Origin: CAWDYA01 sp963806495
GTDB taxonomy: Bacteria > Acidobacteriota > Polarisedimenticolia > JACPZX01 > DASXTC01
Length of the DNA stretch: 64,000 nt
Assembly: GCA_963806495.1 (NCBI GenBank)
Contig: CAWDYA010000007.1
Span: forward strand, 1 to 64,000
Reading direction: 5' to 3'
The notes beneath the pieces were generated by a model. The model had not been told where the DNA came from, did not search any database, and saw only the letters and a program-made list of their open reading frames with translations. Shown piece after piece: positions 43,976-54,029 of this stretch (position 1 is the stretch's first letter; each line of letters starts with the position of its first letter). A program made the position numbers and the translations under genes.

Positions 43976-46177
43976 TCAGAGCCCCCCGTCCGCAGCGGTG
44001 GTGGCGGTCGAGGCGGGGGTGACTCCCATCTCACGGATGAGATCATGGGCGCCGGCGATCTCGTCCATGACCCAGAGCACGTACCGTATGTCGACGTGAA
44101 TGGACCGGGTGATGCTCGGAATGAAGTCCCAGTCGGCGATGATGCTCTCCCAGTTGCCGTCGAACAGCAGCCCTGCCAGCTCGCCGTTCGCGTCGAGAGT
44201 GGGCGAGCCGCTGTTGCCCCCGGTGGAATCGAGCGTGGTGAGGAAGTCGACCGGCAGAGTCCCGAGCCCGGCGGCCGCGTACGGGCCGAACCGTTTCGCC
44301 CGGATCGCCGCGACCTCGGACGCGGGTGGATCGAAGGGGTCCTCCCCGGTGTTCTTCTCGACGATCCCGTCCGCGGTGGTGAACGGCTCGTAGTCCACCG
44401 CGTCGCGCGGGGTGTATCCTTTCACGGTTCCGTACGTGATTCTGAGCGTGCCGTTGGCGTCAGGGTAGAGCGGCTCGCCGCGGCCGGCCCGCCAGGCAAT
44501 CATCGCCTCCATCAAGCGCGGGCGCGCCGCCTGGAACTCGCCTTCGAGCGTCTTCTCGCGCTCCTCGATCCGCATATCGCTCTCGAACAGATGCGCCGCC
44601 AGCCGGACGAACGGGTCGTCGCTCGTGTCCAGTGCGCTGCGATCGGCGTCCATGAGGGAGAGCCGGGTCTTCAGGTCGGTCAATCGCGTTCCGGAGTACA
44701 TCTCCTCCAGTCGCGCGTCCAGCTTCGCCTCGTCGACGCGGTTCCCGTCGATGCCGAACCATGTGTCGAAAGCCCCGACGTGCTGATCCGCCGGTATGAC
44801 GGCGTAGTCCAGGATGAACCGCCGCAGGACGGCGCGGTCGACCTCGGGTGTGAAGGACCGGTCCATCCGGGTGAGCCGCTCGCGGATACGCGGCAGGTCA
44901 CGCCCCTGATAGCCGGCCTCGCGCTGTATGTCCGGTTTCGTCCGTTCCACGCTCAGCCGGTAGAGGGTGCGCGCCGCGCTGAGAATGCTCGTGCGACCGA
45001 TGAGACTCTGGTAGTACATGTCCTGCTCGCGCATCGCCTGGTCCTTCGCAACGAGGTCGCGCAGGTCCTGGATGGCGGAGCCGTATCGTGCGCGCCGGCC
45101 GGCGTCCGCCTCGATCCACCGCTGCAGGTCTCCCTCGGTGCGCCGCTTCCGCTCGAGCATGTCGCTGCGAGCGTATCCGTTGAGCATTCCCTCGTTGTTC
45201 TTCATGCTGTTGTTGAGGCGCGAGACGATCGATGCATACTTGATGGCCGCATCCGGCCGGTCGGCGGTCTCGTGATCGATGATGTCCAGCCACTGGCGAT
45301 AGAGGCGTGTTCGGGTCGGGTAGGACCAGCCGAAGGTGTTCTCGACCTCGGACGCCAGCCGGTAGCGGCTGGTGCGTCCCGGATAGCCCGCGGCGAACAC
45401 CAGGCTCCCGTCGGCCACGCCGCCGGCCGCGACCTTCAGCCAGTGCTTCGGGTGGTACGGGACGTTGCCGGGCGCGTAGTCTGCCGGCTTGCCGTCCGGC
45501 CCGACCCAGGCGCGCAGGAACGAATAGTCGCCCGTGTGCCGCGGCCACATCCAGTTGTCGACGTCCCCGCCATAGTCGCCGATGGAGCGGCCCGGCGCAT
45601 GGACCAGGCGGACATCGCGGATCTCCAGCTGCTTGATCAGCTCGTACTCCAGCCCGCCGTTGTAGCTCGCCACGCGGCACCGGTGGCCCTCGTCCGTCTC
45701 GCATTCGGCGACCAGAGCCTTCTCGCGATCGTCGATCGCCTGGTACCGCTCGCGACCCCCCAGCGAGACGGGCAGCCCGTCGAGAACCCGTGAAGTGACG
45801 TCGGTGGCGGCAACCGTGACGTAGACGCGGGAACCGGGCGCGCCGGGAAGCTCCTCCGCGCGGCTCGTCGCGAGGAACCCGGCCTCGATAAGGTTGCGTT
45901 CCTCGGTCGAGTTGTACTGGATCGACCCGTAGGCACAGTGGTGATTGGTGATGACGAGACCGTCGGGTGAGACGAACGAGGCGGTGCAGCCGCCCAGGCT
46001 GACGACGGCGTCCATCGGGTAGTCGAGCAGGTCACCGAGGCGGGCCGGATCGATCCTCATGCCCATCGAGGTGAGCCGTTCGCGCAGCTCGGGGATCTGA
46101 CGCGGCCGCCACATTCCCTCATCGGCGTGGACGGCGCAGAAGGACAGGGCGAGCAGAGGCAGGATCGCTTTCTTCAT
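43976..46177 (-). CDS. S46 family dipeptidyl-peptidase
   Basis: The product is 733 residues with a short signal peptide (1-18, ending VHA). The trypsin-like triad is visible: His in ITNHHCAYG (about 80), Asp in GDVDNWMWPRHTGDYS (about 205) and Ser in GGNSGSPTLDA (about 650). This matches DPP7/DPP11 enzymes, which cut dipeptides from peptide N-termini in the periplasm and feed amino-acid metabolism. It stops 20 bases before the sortilin-like gene, so the pair is co-transcribed. Confidence 0.93.
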   Translation of the reverse strand: MKKAILPLLALSFCAVHADEGMWRPRQIPELRERLTSMGMRIDPARLGDLLDYPMDAVVSLGGCTASFVSPDGLVITNHHCAYGSIQYNSTEERNLIEAGFLATSRAEELPGAPGSRVYVTVAATDVTSRVLDGLPVSLGGRERYQAIDDREKALVAECETDEGHRCRVASYNGGLEYELIKQLEIRDVRLVHAPGRSIGDYGGDVDNWMWPRHTGDYSFLRAWVGPDGKPADYAPGNVPYHPKHWLKVAAGGVADGSLVFAAGYPGRTSRYRLASEVENTFGWSYPTRTRLYRQWLDIIDHETADRPDAAIKYASIVSRLNNSMKNNEGMLNGYARSDMLERKRRTEGDLQRWIEADAGRRARYGSAIQDLRDLVAKDQAMREQDMYYQSLIGRTSILSAARTLYRLSVERTKPDIQREAGYQGRDLPRIRERLTRMDRSFTPEVDRAVLRRFILDYAVIPADQHVGAFDTWFGIDGNRVDEAKLDARLEEMYSGTRLTDLKTRLSLMDADRSALDTSDDPFVRLAAHLFESDMRIEEREKTLEGEFQAARPRLMEAMIAWRAGRGEPLYPDANGTLRITYGTVKGYTPRDAVDYEPFTTADGIVEKNTGEDPFDPPASEVAAIRAKRFGPYAAAGLGTLPVDFLTTLDSTGGNSGSPTLDANGELAGLLFDGNWESIIADWDFIPSITRSIHVDIRYVLWVMDEIAGAHDLIREMGVTPASTATTAADGGL

Positions 46178-46309
46178 GGCAGGGCCCTCGTGATCGGTTG
46201 GATGCGTGCGGGACGAGCGGAGCCGGCTCCGACCCGACGGTCAGGATATCACGCGGAGGGGAGACGGCGATCCCCGTGGGATCGCCGCCGGATGATCATC
46301 GCGATGCGG

Positions 46310-46681
46310 TCAGAGCGAGGAGAGGCAGAAGGTGGTGCCGTCCGGATCCTTGAACAGGGCGTAGTCCCCCCAGGGCTGCTTCTTCGGCGGTTCGACGAAC
46401 TCCACCCCGCGGGCGCTGAGCTCCTCGAACGTCCGCTGGACGTCGTCGCAGGCGAACGTGATGTTCGAGAACCCGCCGATCCAGCTCCTGTGCGCGTCCG
46501 GGGTGAACAGCACCAGACGCGTCGGGGATCCCGGGATCGCCAGCTCTATCCAGCGTTGGTCGCCGGAGAACGGCTGGTCGGTGTACACCTCGAATCCCAG
46601 CTTGTCGGTGTAGAACTCGAGAGCGCGCCGCTGGTCGGTCACCGGCACGCTGGCGAACTTGATGCTCTTGATCATCATCAA
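46310..46681 (-). CDS. VOC (glyoxalase/bleomycin-resistance) protein
   Basis: The product is 123 residues with GGGAGG upstream of its ATG. The beta-alpha-beta-beta-beta modules are shown by SIKFASVPVTDQRRALEFYTD and, in the second half, NITFACDDVQRTFEELSARG and FKDPDGTTFCL. The family binds a metal or small ligand in the cup; members include glyoxalase I, fosfomycin and bleomycin resistance proteins and dioxygenases. The exact role is not evident. Confidence 0.85.
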   Translation of the reverse strand: MMMIKSIKFASVPVTDQRRALEFYTDKLGFEVYTDQPFSGDQRWIELAIPGSPTRLVLFTPDAHRSWIGGFSNITFACDDVQRTFEELSARGVEFVEPPKKQPWGDYALFKDPDGTTFCLSSL

Positions 46682-46798
46682 CCCTCCCAGTCACGAATGT
46701 CTCTTTTACCCCGGCGCCACCATCGTGTCCAGACCAGCGCCGGCCCGACGCGCGGATCGTGTGGACGGCCTGCTATAGCATCCGATACCATAGCGGTC

Positions 46799-47092
46799 AT
46801 GGAACGGATCACGGTGGACCGCTACGTGCTGGACACGCTCATGCGCGACCTGGTGGGTCACGACCGGATGCCGTCGGCATTCATCGTTTACCTGCTGCTG
46901 TACCGCAGGACCGCGGGCGTCTCCCGCGAGAGCGTTCATCTGAGCCACCAGGCGATCGCCGAGGCGACCGGCCTGTCCCGCAGCGCGGTGCAGTCGGCGA
47001 TCCGGGCTCTGTCGCGCCGCAGGCTCATCCGCTCGACGCGCAACTCGCCGACCGCCACCCCCGAGTACACGCTCATCCGCCACTGGGCGTGA
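46799..47092 (+). CDS. Winged helix-turn-helix regulator
   Basis: The product is 97 residues, nearly all one domain: SHQAIAEATGLSRSAVQSAI is a helix-turn-helix, followed by RALSRRRLIRSTRN as recognition helix end and wing, and a short strand at the C-terminus. It has no ligand-binding domain, so it either needs a partner or acts as a simple DNA binder. TACCAT lies about 9 bases before the ATG and no ribosome site is visible, so it may be translated from a leaderless mRNA. Its targets are unknown; the VOC gene is divergent. Confidence 0.7.
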   Translation: MERITVDRYVLDTLMRDLVGHDRMPSAFIVYLLLYRRTAGVSRESVHLSHQAIAEATGLSRSAVQSAIRALSRRRLIRSTRNSPTATPEYTLIRHWA

Positions 47093-47239
47093 GGGGCTTT
47101 CCGCAGCTTTCCCGAAAACAGGAAATAACCCGACCCACCCGACACCGCCGAGGAGGAGGCGGTTGCACGCTGCCGGGCACGCCCTCATGTTCTGACCCGT
47201 GTGCCCGGGTTTTCCCGTCACCCTCGAGGAGCGACGATC

Positions 47240-48319
47240 ATGATCCCTCCACCCATCCCCCGTAACGAGAAGCAGCGTCTCGAGAGTCTCCACGCCCTGA
47301 ACATCCTCGACACTCCGGCCGAGGAGCGATTCGACCGGATCACCCGCCTCGCACAACGTCTGTTCGAGGTCCCGATCGTGGGCGTCAGCCTCATCGATGA
47401 AGCGCGTCAGTGGTTCAAGTCCATCCAGGGTCTCGAGCAGCGCGAGATCGCGCGCTCGGCCTCGTTCTGCGCCCACGCCATCCTCTCTCCCGAGCCGCTG
47501 ATCGTCGAGGACACCCTCGAGGACGAGCGGTTCGGCGGCAACCCGCTCGTGACCGGGGAGCCGCGGATCCGTTTCTACGCCGGGCAGCCGATCGCGGCGG
47601 CCGAGGGAGGCCGCCTCGGAACTCTCTGCCTGATGGACACCAAGCCGCGAAGCCTCTCCGACCAGGATCGGATCGCGCTGGGCGATCTGGCCACCTTTGC
47701 CGAGAACGAGCTCAATATGGTGCGGATGTCCCGCGCGCAGATGGAGCTCCTCTCGGAGCTGCAGATGGCCCAGAAACAGGCGCTGCTGGACGGGATGACC
47801 TGGCTATGGAACCGCGAGGGAATCGTGAAGGTGCTGGAGCGGGAGCTGGCCCATGCCGGCAGGGAAGGCACCCAGGTGTCGGTCCTCGTGGCCGATCTGG
47901 ATCACTTCGCCGCGATCAACGATCGGCACGGCCGCGACGCGGGCGACAGCGTCCTCAAGGAGGTCGTGCGCCGGATGCGGGCCGGTCAGCGCGCTTCCGA
48001 TATGATCGGCAGGGTCGGCGGTGAGGAGTTCCTCTTCGTGCTCCCGGCCTGCGGCCTGCGCGGCGCGGATCGTGTGGCAGAGCGGGTCCGGTCCAACGTC
48101 GCGGCCGAGCCGGTCATCCTGGAGCGTGAGGGAGACCTTCAACCGATCCGTATCACCATCAGTGTCGGCGCCGCCGAGCATACGCCGGAGACGCCGCTCA
48201 CGGCCGATCGTCTGCTCGAGTCGGCCCGGCATGCCCTGAATCGAGCCAAGAAGAAGGGGCGCAACCGGGTGGAGCTGTCCCACGCCCGTCCTGCCGCCGC
48301 AGGCGAAGGGACGGCGTAG
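47240..48319 (+). CDS. GAF-GGDEF diguanylate cyclase
   Basis: The product is 359 residues. A GAF domain spans about 20-165 (ERFDRITRLAQRLFEVPIVG, FYAGQPIAAAEGGRLGTLCL). The GGDEF domain (about 185-345) has the active-site loop GGEEF and metal/substrate residues in LVADLDHFAAINDRHG. An RxxD inhibitory site (RASD) lies exactly five residues before GGEEF, so the enzyme is likely active and subject to product inhibition. It makes cyclic di-GMP in response to a signal bound by the GAF domain, in the cytoplasm; no membrane segment is present. The ATG follows GAGGAG. Confidence 0.92.
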   Translation: MIPPPIPRNEKQRLESLHALNILDTPAEERFDRITRLAQRLFEVPIVGVSLIDEARQWFKSIQGLEQREIARSASFCAHAILSPEPLIVEDTLEDERFGGNPLVTGEPRIRFYAGQPIAAAEGGRLGTLCLMDTKPRSLSDQDRIALGDLATFAENELNMVRMSRAQMELLSELQMAQKQALLDGMTWLWNREGIVKVLERELAHAGREGTQVSVLVADLDHFAAINDRHGRDAGDSVLKEVVRRMRAGQRASDMIGRVGGEEFLFVLPACGLRGADRVAERVRSNVAAEPVILEREGDLQPIRITISVGAAEHTPETPLTADRLLESARHALNRAKKKGRNRVELSHARPAAAGEGTA

Positions 48320-48375
48320 CGTCATCCCGAAAACGGCGACGTTGGCAATGTGGCGCCCGGTCCGATGTTCCGTTC

Positions 48376-48404
48376 TTGACCGGCAGAGAGTCGGGGCCTA
48401 GGTT
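48376..48404 (+). promoter_or_regulatory. Promoter of the small exported protein gene
   Basis: TTGACC (48376-48381) and TAGGTT (48399-48404) are spaced by 17 bases, about 75 bases before the start codon, which has GGAGG upstream. Confidence 0.5.
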
Positions 48405-48480
48405 GTAGCCTGCCACCACCAGCACGTGACACACCCTGCCCGAGATCATCCGACGCTCTCGGTGAGCAAGGAGGCAGACC

Positions 48481-48843
48481 ATGAAGAAACCGCTTCTCGT
48501 TCTGGCTTTCGCCGCTGCGCTGGTCCTGACGGCGGCGCAGGCCACGGCCGGCGGCCCATGGAGCATCAGTTGCTGGCAGAACGGCGTGCCGACGGACACC
48601 ATGCAGGCGGGTCAGTCGTTCCAGATCCGCGGCGAGGGGTTCCACAACCGCGTGCATCCCGTGAAGATCTGCATCTCCGGCAGCTACTGCACACTCGCCA
48701 ACATCGATCAGAAGGGCGAGTTCATCGATGTCCGAACGCTGGATAATCCCGGGACCTATCAGGTCACCGTGCTGCAGGCGAAGAACCCGAAGCTGCTGGA
48801 ATGGGTCGAGCGCGCTTCCGGCACCGTCACCGTGGCGAACTGA
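48481..48843 (+). CDS. Small exported protein with Ig-like fold
   Basis: The product is 120 residues. The signal peptide is clear (MKKPLLVLAFAAALVLTAAQ, cleavage after ATA). The mature 95 residues are predicted beta-rich, with MQAGQSFQIRGEGFHNRVHP and NPGTYQVTVLQAKN resembling IPT/TIG Ig-like modules, and two close Cys (ICISGSYC). The function is unknown; it may bind polysaccharide or protein outside the membrane. It has its own promoter and converges with the damaged transketolase gene. Confidence 0.65.
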   Translation: MKKPLLVLAFAAALVLTAAQATAGGPWSISCWQNGVPTDTMQAGQSFQIRGEGFHNRVHPVKICISGSYCTLANIDQKGEFIDVRTLDNPGTYQVTVLQAKNPKLLEWVERASGTVTVAN

Positions 48844-48859
48844 CCTTCTCCCGGCCCGA

Positions 48860-51268
48860 AGCGGTCCGGAACGGAGGAGCTGGTCGCCGTTCCGCGCTCC
48901 TTCAGATAGCGCAGGATGCGCTCGAACTGGCTCCTCCCGTCCAGACCCGCTTCGGCCAGCACCGCATGGGCCTGGCCGCTTCCGAGGAAATGCCCCCTCC
49001 CGAACGGATGCAGTGACAGCCGACGGCCGAGGTCGGACCGTACCCAGCGGTACAGCGTCGGCATCGTGAACCCGGTGATGCCGATCGCATCCTCGCCGCG
49101 CGCCCGGAAGGGAAGATGCTCTCGCGCTCCTCCTCGGGGAGCATGTCGAAAAGCTCTGCGCTGGCGACGTAATAGACGTCGAGGTCGATACCCTTGTGTT
49201 CCAGCAGGGGCAGTGTTTCCTCGACGAAGGCGTACGCGACGCCGCTCTCCTGGAGCACGACCGTTCCGTCGCCGGCGCCCTCGGCCGCACGCAGCCGGTA
49301 GACACCCGATGCCGCGGCCGATGGGTCGGCCAGCCCGAGCGACCTGCGGTCGAGGATCTTCTCCGCGGGGCGCGTGACGAACGGCGCGATGACAGCGGGG
49401 CGCCGCGCCAGCGCGGCGGACACCAGGGGCCAGATCTCCTGCGGGTCCCAGGGCGTGAGTGTGATCATCGTTCCCGGGGGGAAGTTCTCCTGCAGGAGCT
49501 GCAGCGCCTGCGGGTCCGCATGGGTGGGGCCGTCCTCGCCCGTCTTCAGCCCCGCGTGTGCGCAGACGAGGAAGAAGGGACGCTGGCGACCCCCCTCCGT
49601 CGACTGGCGCGCCTGGTTGCCGATGGCGTGCAGCCGCGCCGCGATGTGCCCGAGCGCGGCGTTGAAGGCGCCGTACGACGAGCCCGCTCCGGTATGACGG
49701 CCGTAGGAGGCCAGGCCCGAGAGAACGCCGGCGATCGCGTCCTCGCAGATGCCGCCGATCGACAGGATACGCGAGCCGGGATTGGCGATCCGGTTGTAGT
49801 AGCCGGGAGGGAAGCCGTCGGCCGCCTTCACGATGCTGGTCGAGCCGAGCAGGTCGGCGGCTGCCGAAAAGATCGCTCCCCGAGCTGGCCCTGTTGTAAT
49901 GGCCCAGCACGCGCCCGAGCTGATCGCGCAGGGTGGCTGTCGAGCCGGGCTTCAATGCGAGCTCGGCGGGCGGATCACCGCCGGCCGATTCGGCGACCTC
50001 GAACACGCGTTCGATGACGGGCGCGCCGGGGCGCGCCAGCCGGCGACGACGGTCCAGCCGGTCGCGCGAGGCGCGCAGCCTGCGTGACAGCGCCTCGACC
50101 AGTGGCGCGCGGGCCTCGAGAGCGCGGCGCACCACACCGAGCGCCTCCCAGTAGCACTCCTCGATCACCACCGCGTCCTTGCCCGCGGCGCAGTCTGCTG
50201 TCCCTTCTCGCACGCGGGCAGGGTGCGGCGGGTGTCGGCGGCGAGCGGGGCCACCGCGGCGTAGAAGCCTTCCGAGCAGAGCGGTGTCCCGCGCCGTGCG
50301 ACGCGCGACCCTCGATGCCGTACTTCCAGCCTTTGACCGTCCGGTAGACGATGGCGGTCGGCTGGCCGTTGGCGAGCGCCCGGCAGCATCCGTTGTGCGA
50401 TGAGGATCTGCCGGAAGTCGCTGCCCGTCGGGACGTAGATCACGTTCCAGTCGTGCAGATAGGCCAGCTCCATGCGGGTCCCACTGCACGTAGTCGCCCG
50501 GCTGCCTGCCGTCGCGGCAGACGCGGTTGGAGTCGATCGACGCCTGGTTCCAGTCGACGTGCAGGACGGCGTTGCCCAGCGACGCCGTGCCGGCGGCCGC
50601 GAGCGCCTCGGCAACGCGGCCCGGCGTCATGCCGCCCTCGCCTTCGATGATGTGCACGCGCGGGGCGCGTCATCGCCGTAATAGTCGGCGGCGCCGCAGG
50701 CGAGGCCGAGCGAGGAGGCGACGCCGACGCCCGACGCGCCGGTCGAGAGCCGCACGAACGGCGTCGCCGGCGTCGGGATGTCCGTCGAGCGGCTTGGCCC
50801 GAAGTGCTGCGGAAGAGCGGTGTCGTCGGTGGTCGGGTTGCGGCGGAAGCCGAGCAGGTCCTCGAGCCGCAGCTGCTGGCGCGCGTCGCGCGGGCAGCAG
50901 GTCGGGCGTCGCCGATGCGCGCGACCTCGTTGCGCAGCGCCCACATCGCGTACAGTCCGAGCGCCTTGTGCCCGGCGGCGTAGGAGATGATGTCGGCGTC
51001 GGACGCGGTCCGGGATCGGACAGGTCGTAGTCCATCGCGTCGAAGAGCAGCGGCCGACGACGAACCGGCCCGAGGAGATCGAGCCGCCCGGGTGGCCGGA
51101 CATGGGAACGTAGTTGTAGATCAGGGCGCACAGCGAACGGTAGATCGCCGTCGAACGCCTCGAGGGCCTCCAGCTTCGGCGGCGCGAGGGGCGTCGCCGC
51201 GTCGCTCCGCGGCGATCCGCTGACATCGATGTACCGGCCGCGGCGCGGCCCGAGCTGCGAGACGCCAT
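48860..51268 (-). pseudogene. Transketolase-family thiamine enzyme with many frameshifts
   Basis: The ATG at 51268 has a GGAGGAG ribosome site. Recognisable pieces in alternating frames follow in the right order: YNYVPMSGHPGGSISSGRFV, EGEGGMTPGR, HVDWNQASIDSNR, WNVIYVPTGSDFRQ, KDAVVIEECYWEALGVVRR, PPGYYNRIANPGSRILSIGG, AHAGLKTGEDGPTHADPQAL, then DAIGITGFTMPTLYRWVRSD near the 3' end. These are thiamine-diphosphate and transketolase-type domains in a chain of about 800 residues, longer than the usual ~660. At least six single-base shifts break it. Sense is retained between shifts with no internal stop mutations, so sequence errors are likelier than decay. The true 3' end cannot be fixed. Confidence 0.7.
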
Positions 51269-51300
51269 GACGAGAACTCCTCCGGTGCTCGCGTCGGTGA

Positions 51301-52611
51301 TCAGTAGAGATGCTCGCCTTCCCCGACGAACGCTGCGAACCCGCGCGATCGGTCGCTGCGGCGTCGGCGATCCGCGTCGAGGCCTACTTCAGATCGTCGA
51401 GTCCCGGTCGCGATCGAAATGCGAAGGAAGTGCTTGCCGTCCGATGCCGATCCGCCCGAAGGACCGCCGGTCCATCGTGGCCACGTGGTGCCGGTAGAGC
51501 AGGAACATCTGGAAGAGGGTGGAGGGGCTCGTCTTCGCGCGCTCGGCTTCGGGCAGACGCTCGAACGCCTCGAAGGCTCCGATCCTCTCGCAGACGCCGC
51601 CGATGTTCGGGAAGACATAGAACGCGCCCTTCGGCATCTGGCACGTGATCCCCTCGATCGCGTTGAGGCCCTTCACCACGATATCGCGGCGCTCCTGGAA
51701 CGACGTCCACCATCCTCGGCGATCTCGTCCGCGCTCTCGGGAGACTCCAGCGCGACCCGGGCGCCCATCTGGTTGTATGCCGGCACGCAGGAGAAGTAGT
51801 TGATGTTGAGATTCTTGAAGACCGCGGCCTCCTCCGCCGTGGGAAACGCGGCCCAGCCGATCCGGCCGCCGGTCCACGAGAAGCTCTTGGAGACGCCCGC
51901 GACGATGATCGTCCGCTCGGCCATGCCCGGGAACCGATGCGATCGAGTCGTGTCGGCTGCCGTCGAAGAGGATGTCCTCGTAGACCTCGTCGGAGTAGAT
52001 CCGGACGTCGCGCGGCGGCCTTCCGCGGATCACCTCGGCGATCGACTCGAGCTGGGCCGCGGGTCGCGACGCCGCCGGTGGGATTGGACGGGAAGTTGAT
52101 GATGATCAGCCGGGTCGCGGTCGTGATCAGCGGCTCGAGGTCCGTCCCGGTGACAGGGTGAACCCTCCTGCCTCCTCGAGATGCAGCGGGACCGGACGTC
52201 GCGCCCACGTAGCCGGTGAACGACTCGTAGATCGGAAAGCCCGGGCTCGGGTAGATCACCTCGTCGCCGGGGTTGCAGTAGGTCTGCTGGCACAGCCCGA
52301 TGGGGGGCTTGGCGCCCGGGAAGACGACCACGCGATCGGGAGTGACGTCGAGCCCGCGCGTCGTCGTTCAGCTGCGGGCGATCGCTTCGCGCAGGGGCAG
52401 GATGCCCTGCGGGTCGCAGTAGTGCGTCAGGTCGGCGTCGATCTGGCGCTTGATCTCCGTCGCGATGTGACGCGGGCAGGGGGAAGTCGGGCTCGCCGAG
52501 GTTGCACTTGATCACCCGGTGGCCTGCCTCCTCCACCTGCCGGATGTAGGGACCGACCTTGAACGCGTTCTCCGTGTCGATGAGGCCGGTGCGATCGGAA
52601 TAGAGGCTCAC
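51301..52611 (-). pseudogene. Class I aminotransferase with many frameshifts
   Basis: The start is GTG 52611, preceded by AAGGAGGTCC. The pieces in order are GPYIRQVEEAGHRVIKCNLG, EPDFPLP, NPGDEVIYPSPGFPIYESFT, LIIINFPSNPTGG, IYSDEVYEDILFDGS, VAGVSKSFSWTGGRIGWAAF (pyridoxal-phosphate Lys), KGAFYVFPNIGG and KHFLRISIAT, ending GFAAFVGEGEHLY. This is a fold-type I aspartate/alanine-type aminotransferase of about 435 residues. At least five frame changes occur. It lies 32 bases upstream of the transketolase-like gene on the same strand, so the pair was or is an operon. Confidence 0.72.
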
Positions 52612-53030
52612 GATGGACCTCCTTCCTCCAGAATGAGGGAGGCTGATGTCGGGCATTGTGCGGGTCTCTGATCCAATCTACCACGTCACTCCCAATCAGG
52701 CATCAATTGTCGTCAATGAGGCCGTCGGTGGAATGTGAATCGAGGCCGGGAACGCCATCCCCGATTCAGGTGAGATAACTCATCGATCAAGGGGAGGCTG
52801 TGCCGGGTGCTCGGAGGGGCGGCGTTCTATCCCGTCACCCGGTGGGGAGGGGGGGACGCCGCACGGGTGCGCGAGATGACGCAGGGAAGCTCGCGACCCG
52901 TTGCGCGCCCGCTGCGCCCCGCCTCACCCCGCAAGTCGTTGCCGGGATGCGATTAGGGCGTCGCCGATGCGGCCGACGATCCGCTGGCACGCAGCGTGCC
53001 TACCTTCATCGGGATCGGGGGGAACGACAA
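52612..53030 (+). promoter_or_regulatory. Divergent control region
   Basis: This 419-bp gap separates the leftward aminotransferase pair from the rightward cysteine-synthase gene. Bases 52,680-52,800 are AT-richer than the surroundings and include TTGACG- and TTGATG-like hexamers on the minus strand, likely promoter material for the aminotransferase. The open plus frame here has Arg/Gly-rich non-coding composition. I find no further gene. Confidence 0.35.
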
Positions 53031-53990
53031 ATGACACATCAGGAATCGATAGGCGAGACACCGCTGCTCCATCTCGACGGGATAAGCGTCAAGCTGGAGT
53101 GCTCCAACCCCGGCGGCAGCGTCAAGGATCGAATCGCCGCCTTCATGCTCGCCGAGGCGGCGCGTTCCGGACAGCTCGCCCGGGGCGACACGATCGTCGA
53201 AGCCACCTCCGGCAACACCGGCATCGCCCTGGCAATGGTCGGACGCCGTCTCGGGCACGACGTCGTGATCTGCATGCCCGAGCACATGACGGTCGAGCGC
53301 CGGCAGATGATCGAAAACCTCGGCGCCGAGGTGGTTCTCACGCCCAAGGAGGACGGGTTCGAGGGGGCCATAGCGGTCCGAGACGGGTATCGCACGCGCC
53401 CGGGATACTACGTGCCGGACCAGTTCGCCAATCCCGACAACCCGAAATGCCACCGGCTGACGACCGGAGCGGAGATCCTCCGGCAGCTCGAGGAGCAGGG
53501 CAGGCCGCATGTCGACGCCTTCGTGGCCGGTGTCGGCACCGGCGGCACGCTCATGGGGGTCGGCTGCGCCCTGAGAGAGCGGTTCGGGAATCTCCTCCTC
53601 GTGGCCGTGGAGCCGGCCGAGTCGGCCGTGATGAGCGGCGGGATCGCGGGTGACCATGGGATCGGGGGCATCGGGGACGGTTTCATCCCGGGTCTGATCG
53701 ACATGAGCCTCGTGGACGAGGTGATCGCGGTTGCAACGCAGGATGCGCATGATGAAGCCGCTCGGATCAGAACCGAGCACGGGCACTGCGTCGGACGCAG
53801 CTCCGGGGCCAACATGCTCGCCGCGAGAAGGCTGCGCGAACGGGGCCTCGAGGTGGTGACCCTGTGGCCCGACTGCGCCAACCGGTATGTGTCGGTCGGT
53901 CTCGAGTCGCCCTCGTCGGCCGAGGTCCGGTGCGCCCTGCGTCCGGGGTGCGAGGCGCGCACCCGCGATCTGCTCGGTATCGGGGACTGA
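53031..53990 (+). CDS. Cysteine synthase-like PLP enzyme
   Basis: The product is 319 residues with a purine-rich GGGGGAA before the ATG. The pyridoxal-phosphate Lys lies in NPGGSVKDRIAAF (about 28), the substrate-binding loop is EATSGNTGIALAM (about 58-70), and the phosphate cradle is GVGTGGTLMGV (about 170-180). This is the fold-type II O-acetylserine sulfhydrylase/cystathionine beta-synthase family. It makes cysteine from O-acetylserine and sulfide or a related beta-replacement product. It is short at the N-terminus compared with CysK, beginning almost directly at the ESIGETPLLHL segment. Confidence 0.87.
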   Translation: MTHQESIGETPLLHLDGISVKLECSNPGGSVKDRIAAFMLAEAARSGQLARGDTIVEATSGNTGIALAMVGRRLGHDVVICMPEHMTVERRQMIENLGAEVVLTPKEDGFEGAIAVRDGYRTRPGYYVPDQFANPDNPKCHRLTTGAEILRQLEEQGRPHVDAFVAGVGTGGTLMGVGCALRERFGNLLLVAVEPAESAVMSGGIAGDHGIGGIGDGFIPGLIDMSLVDEVIAVATQDAHDEAARIRTEHGHCVGRSSGANMLAARRLRERGLEVVTLWPDCANRYVSVGLESPSSAEVRCALRPGCEARTRDLLGIGD

Positions 53991-54029
53991 CCCGCCGCGA
54001 TCGTGGTAGGCTCCCGGCATGAGGCGCCG

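Noticed and set aside
42177..45793. Two long plus-strand ORFs (640 and 643 residues)
   Set aside because: They are antisense to the BNR propeller and the S46 peptidase, whose catalytic motifs are clear on the minus strand.
52800..53030. An N-terminal extension of the cysteine-synthase-like protein
   Set aside because: The extra 77 residues are Arg/Gly-rich without homology, and a ribosome-site-like GGGGGAA stands before ATG 53031.
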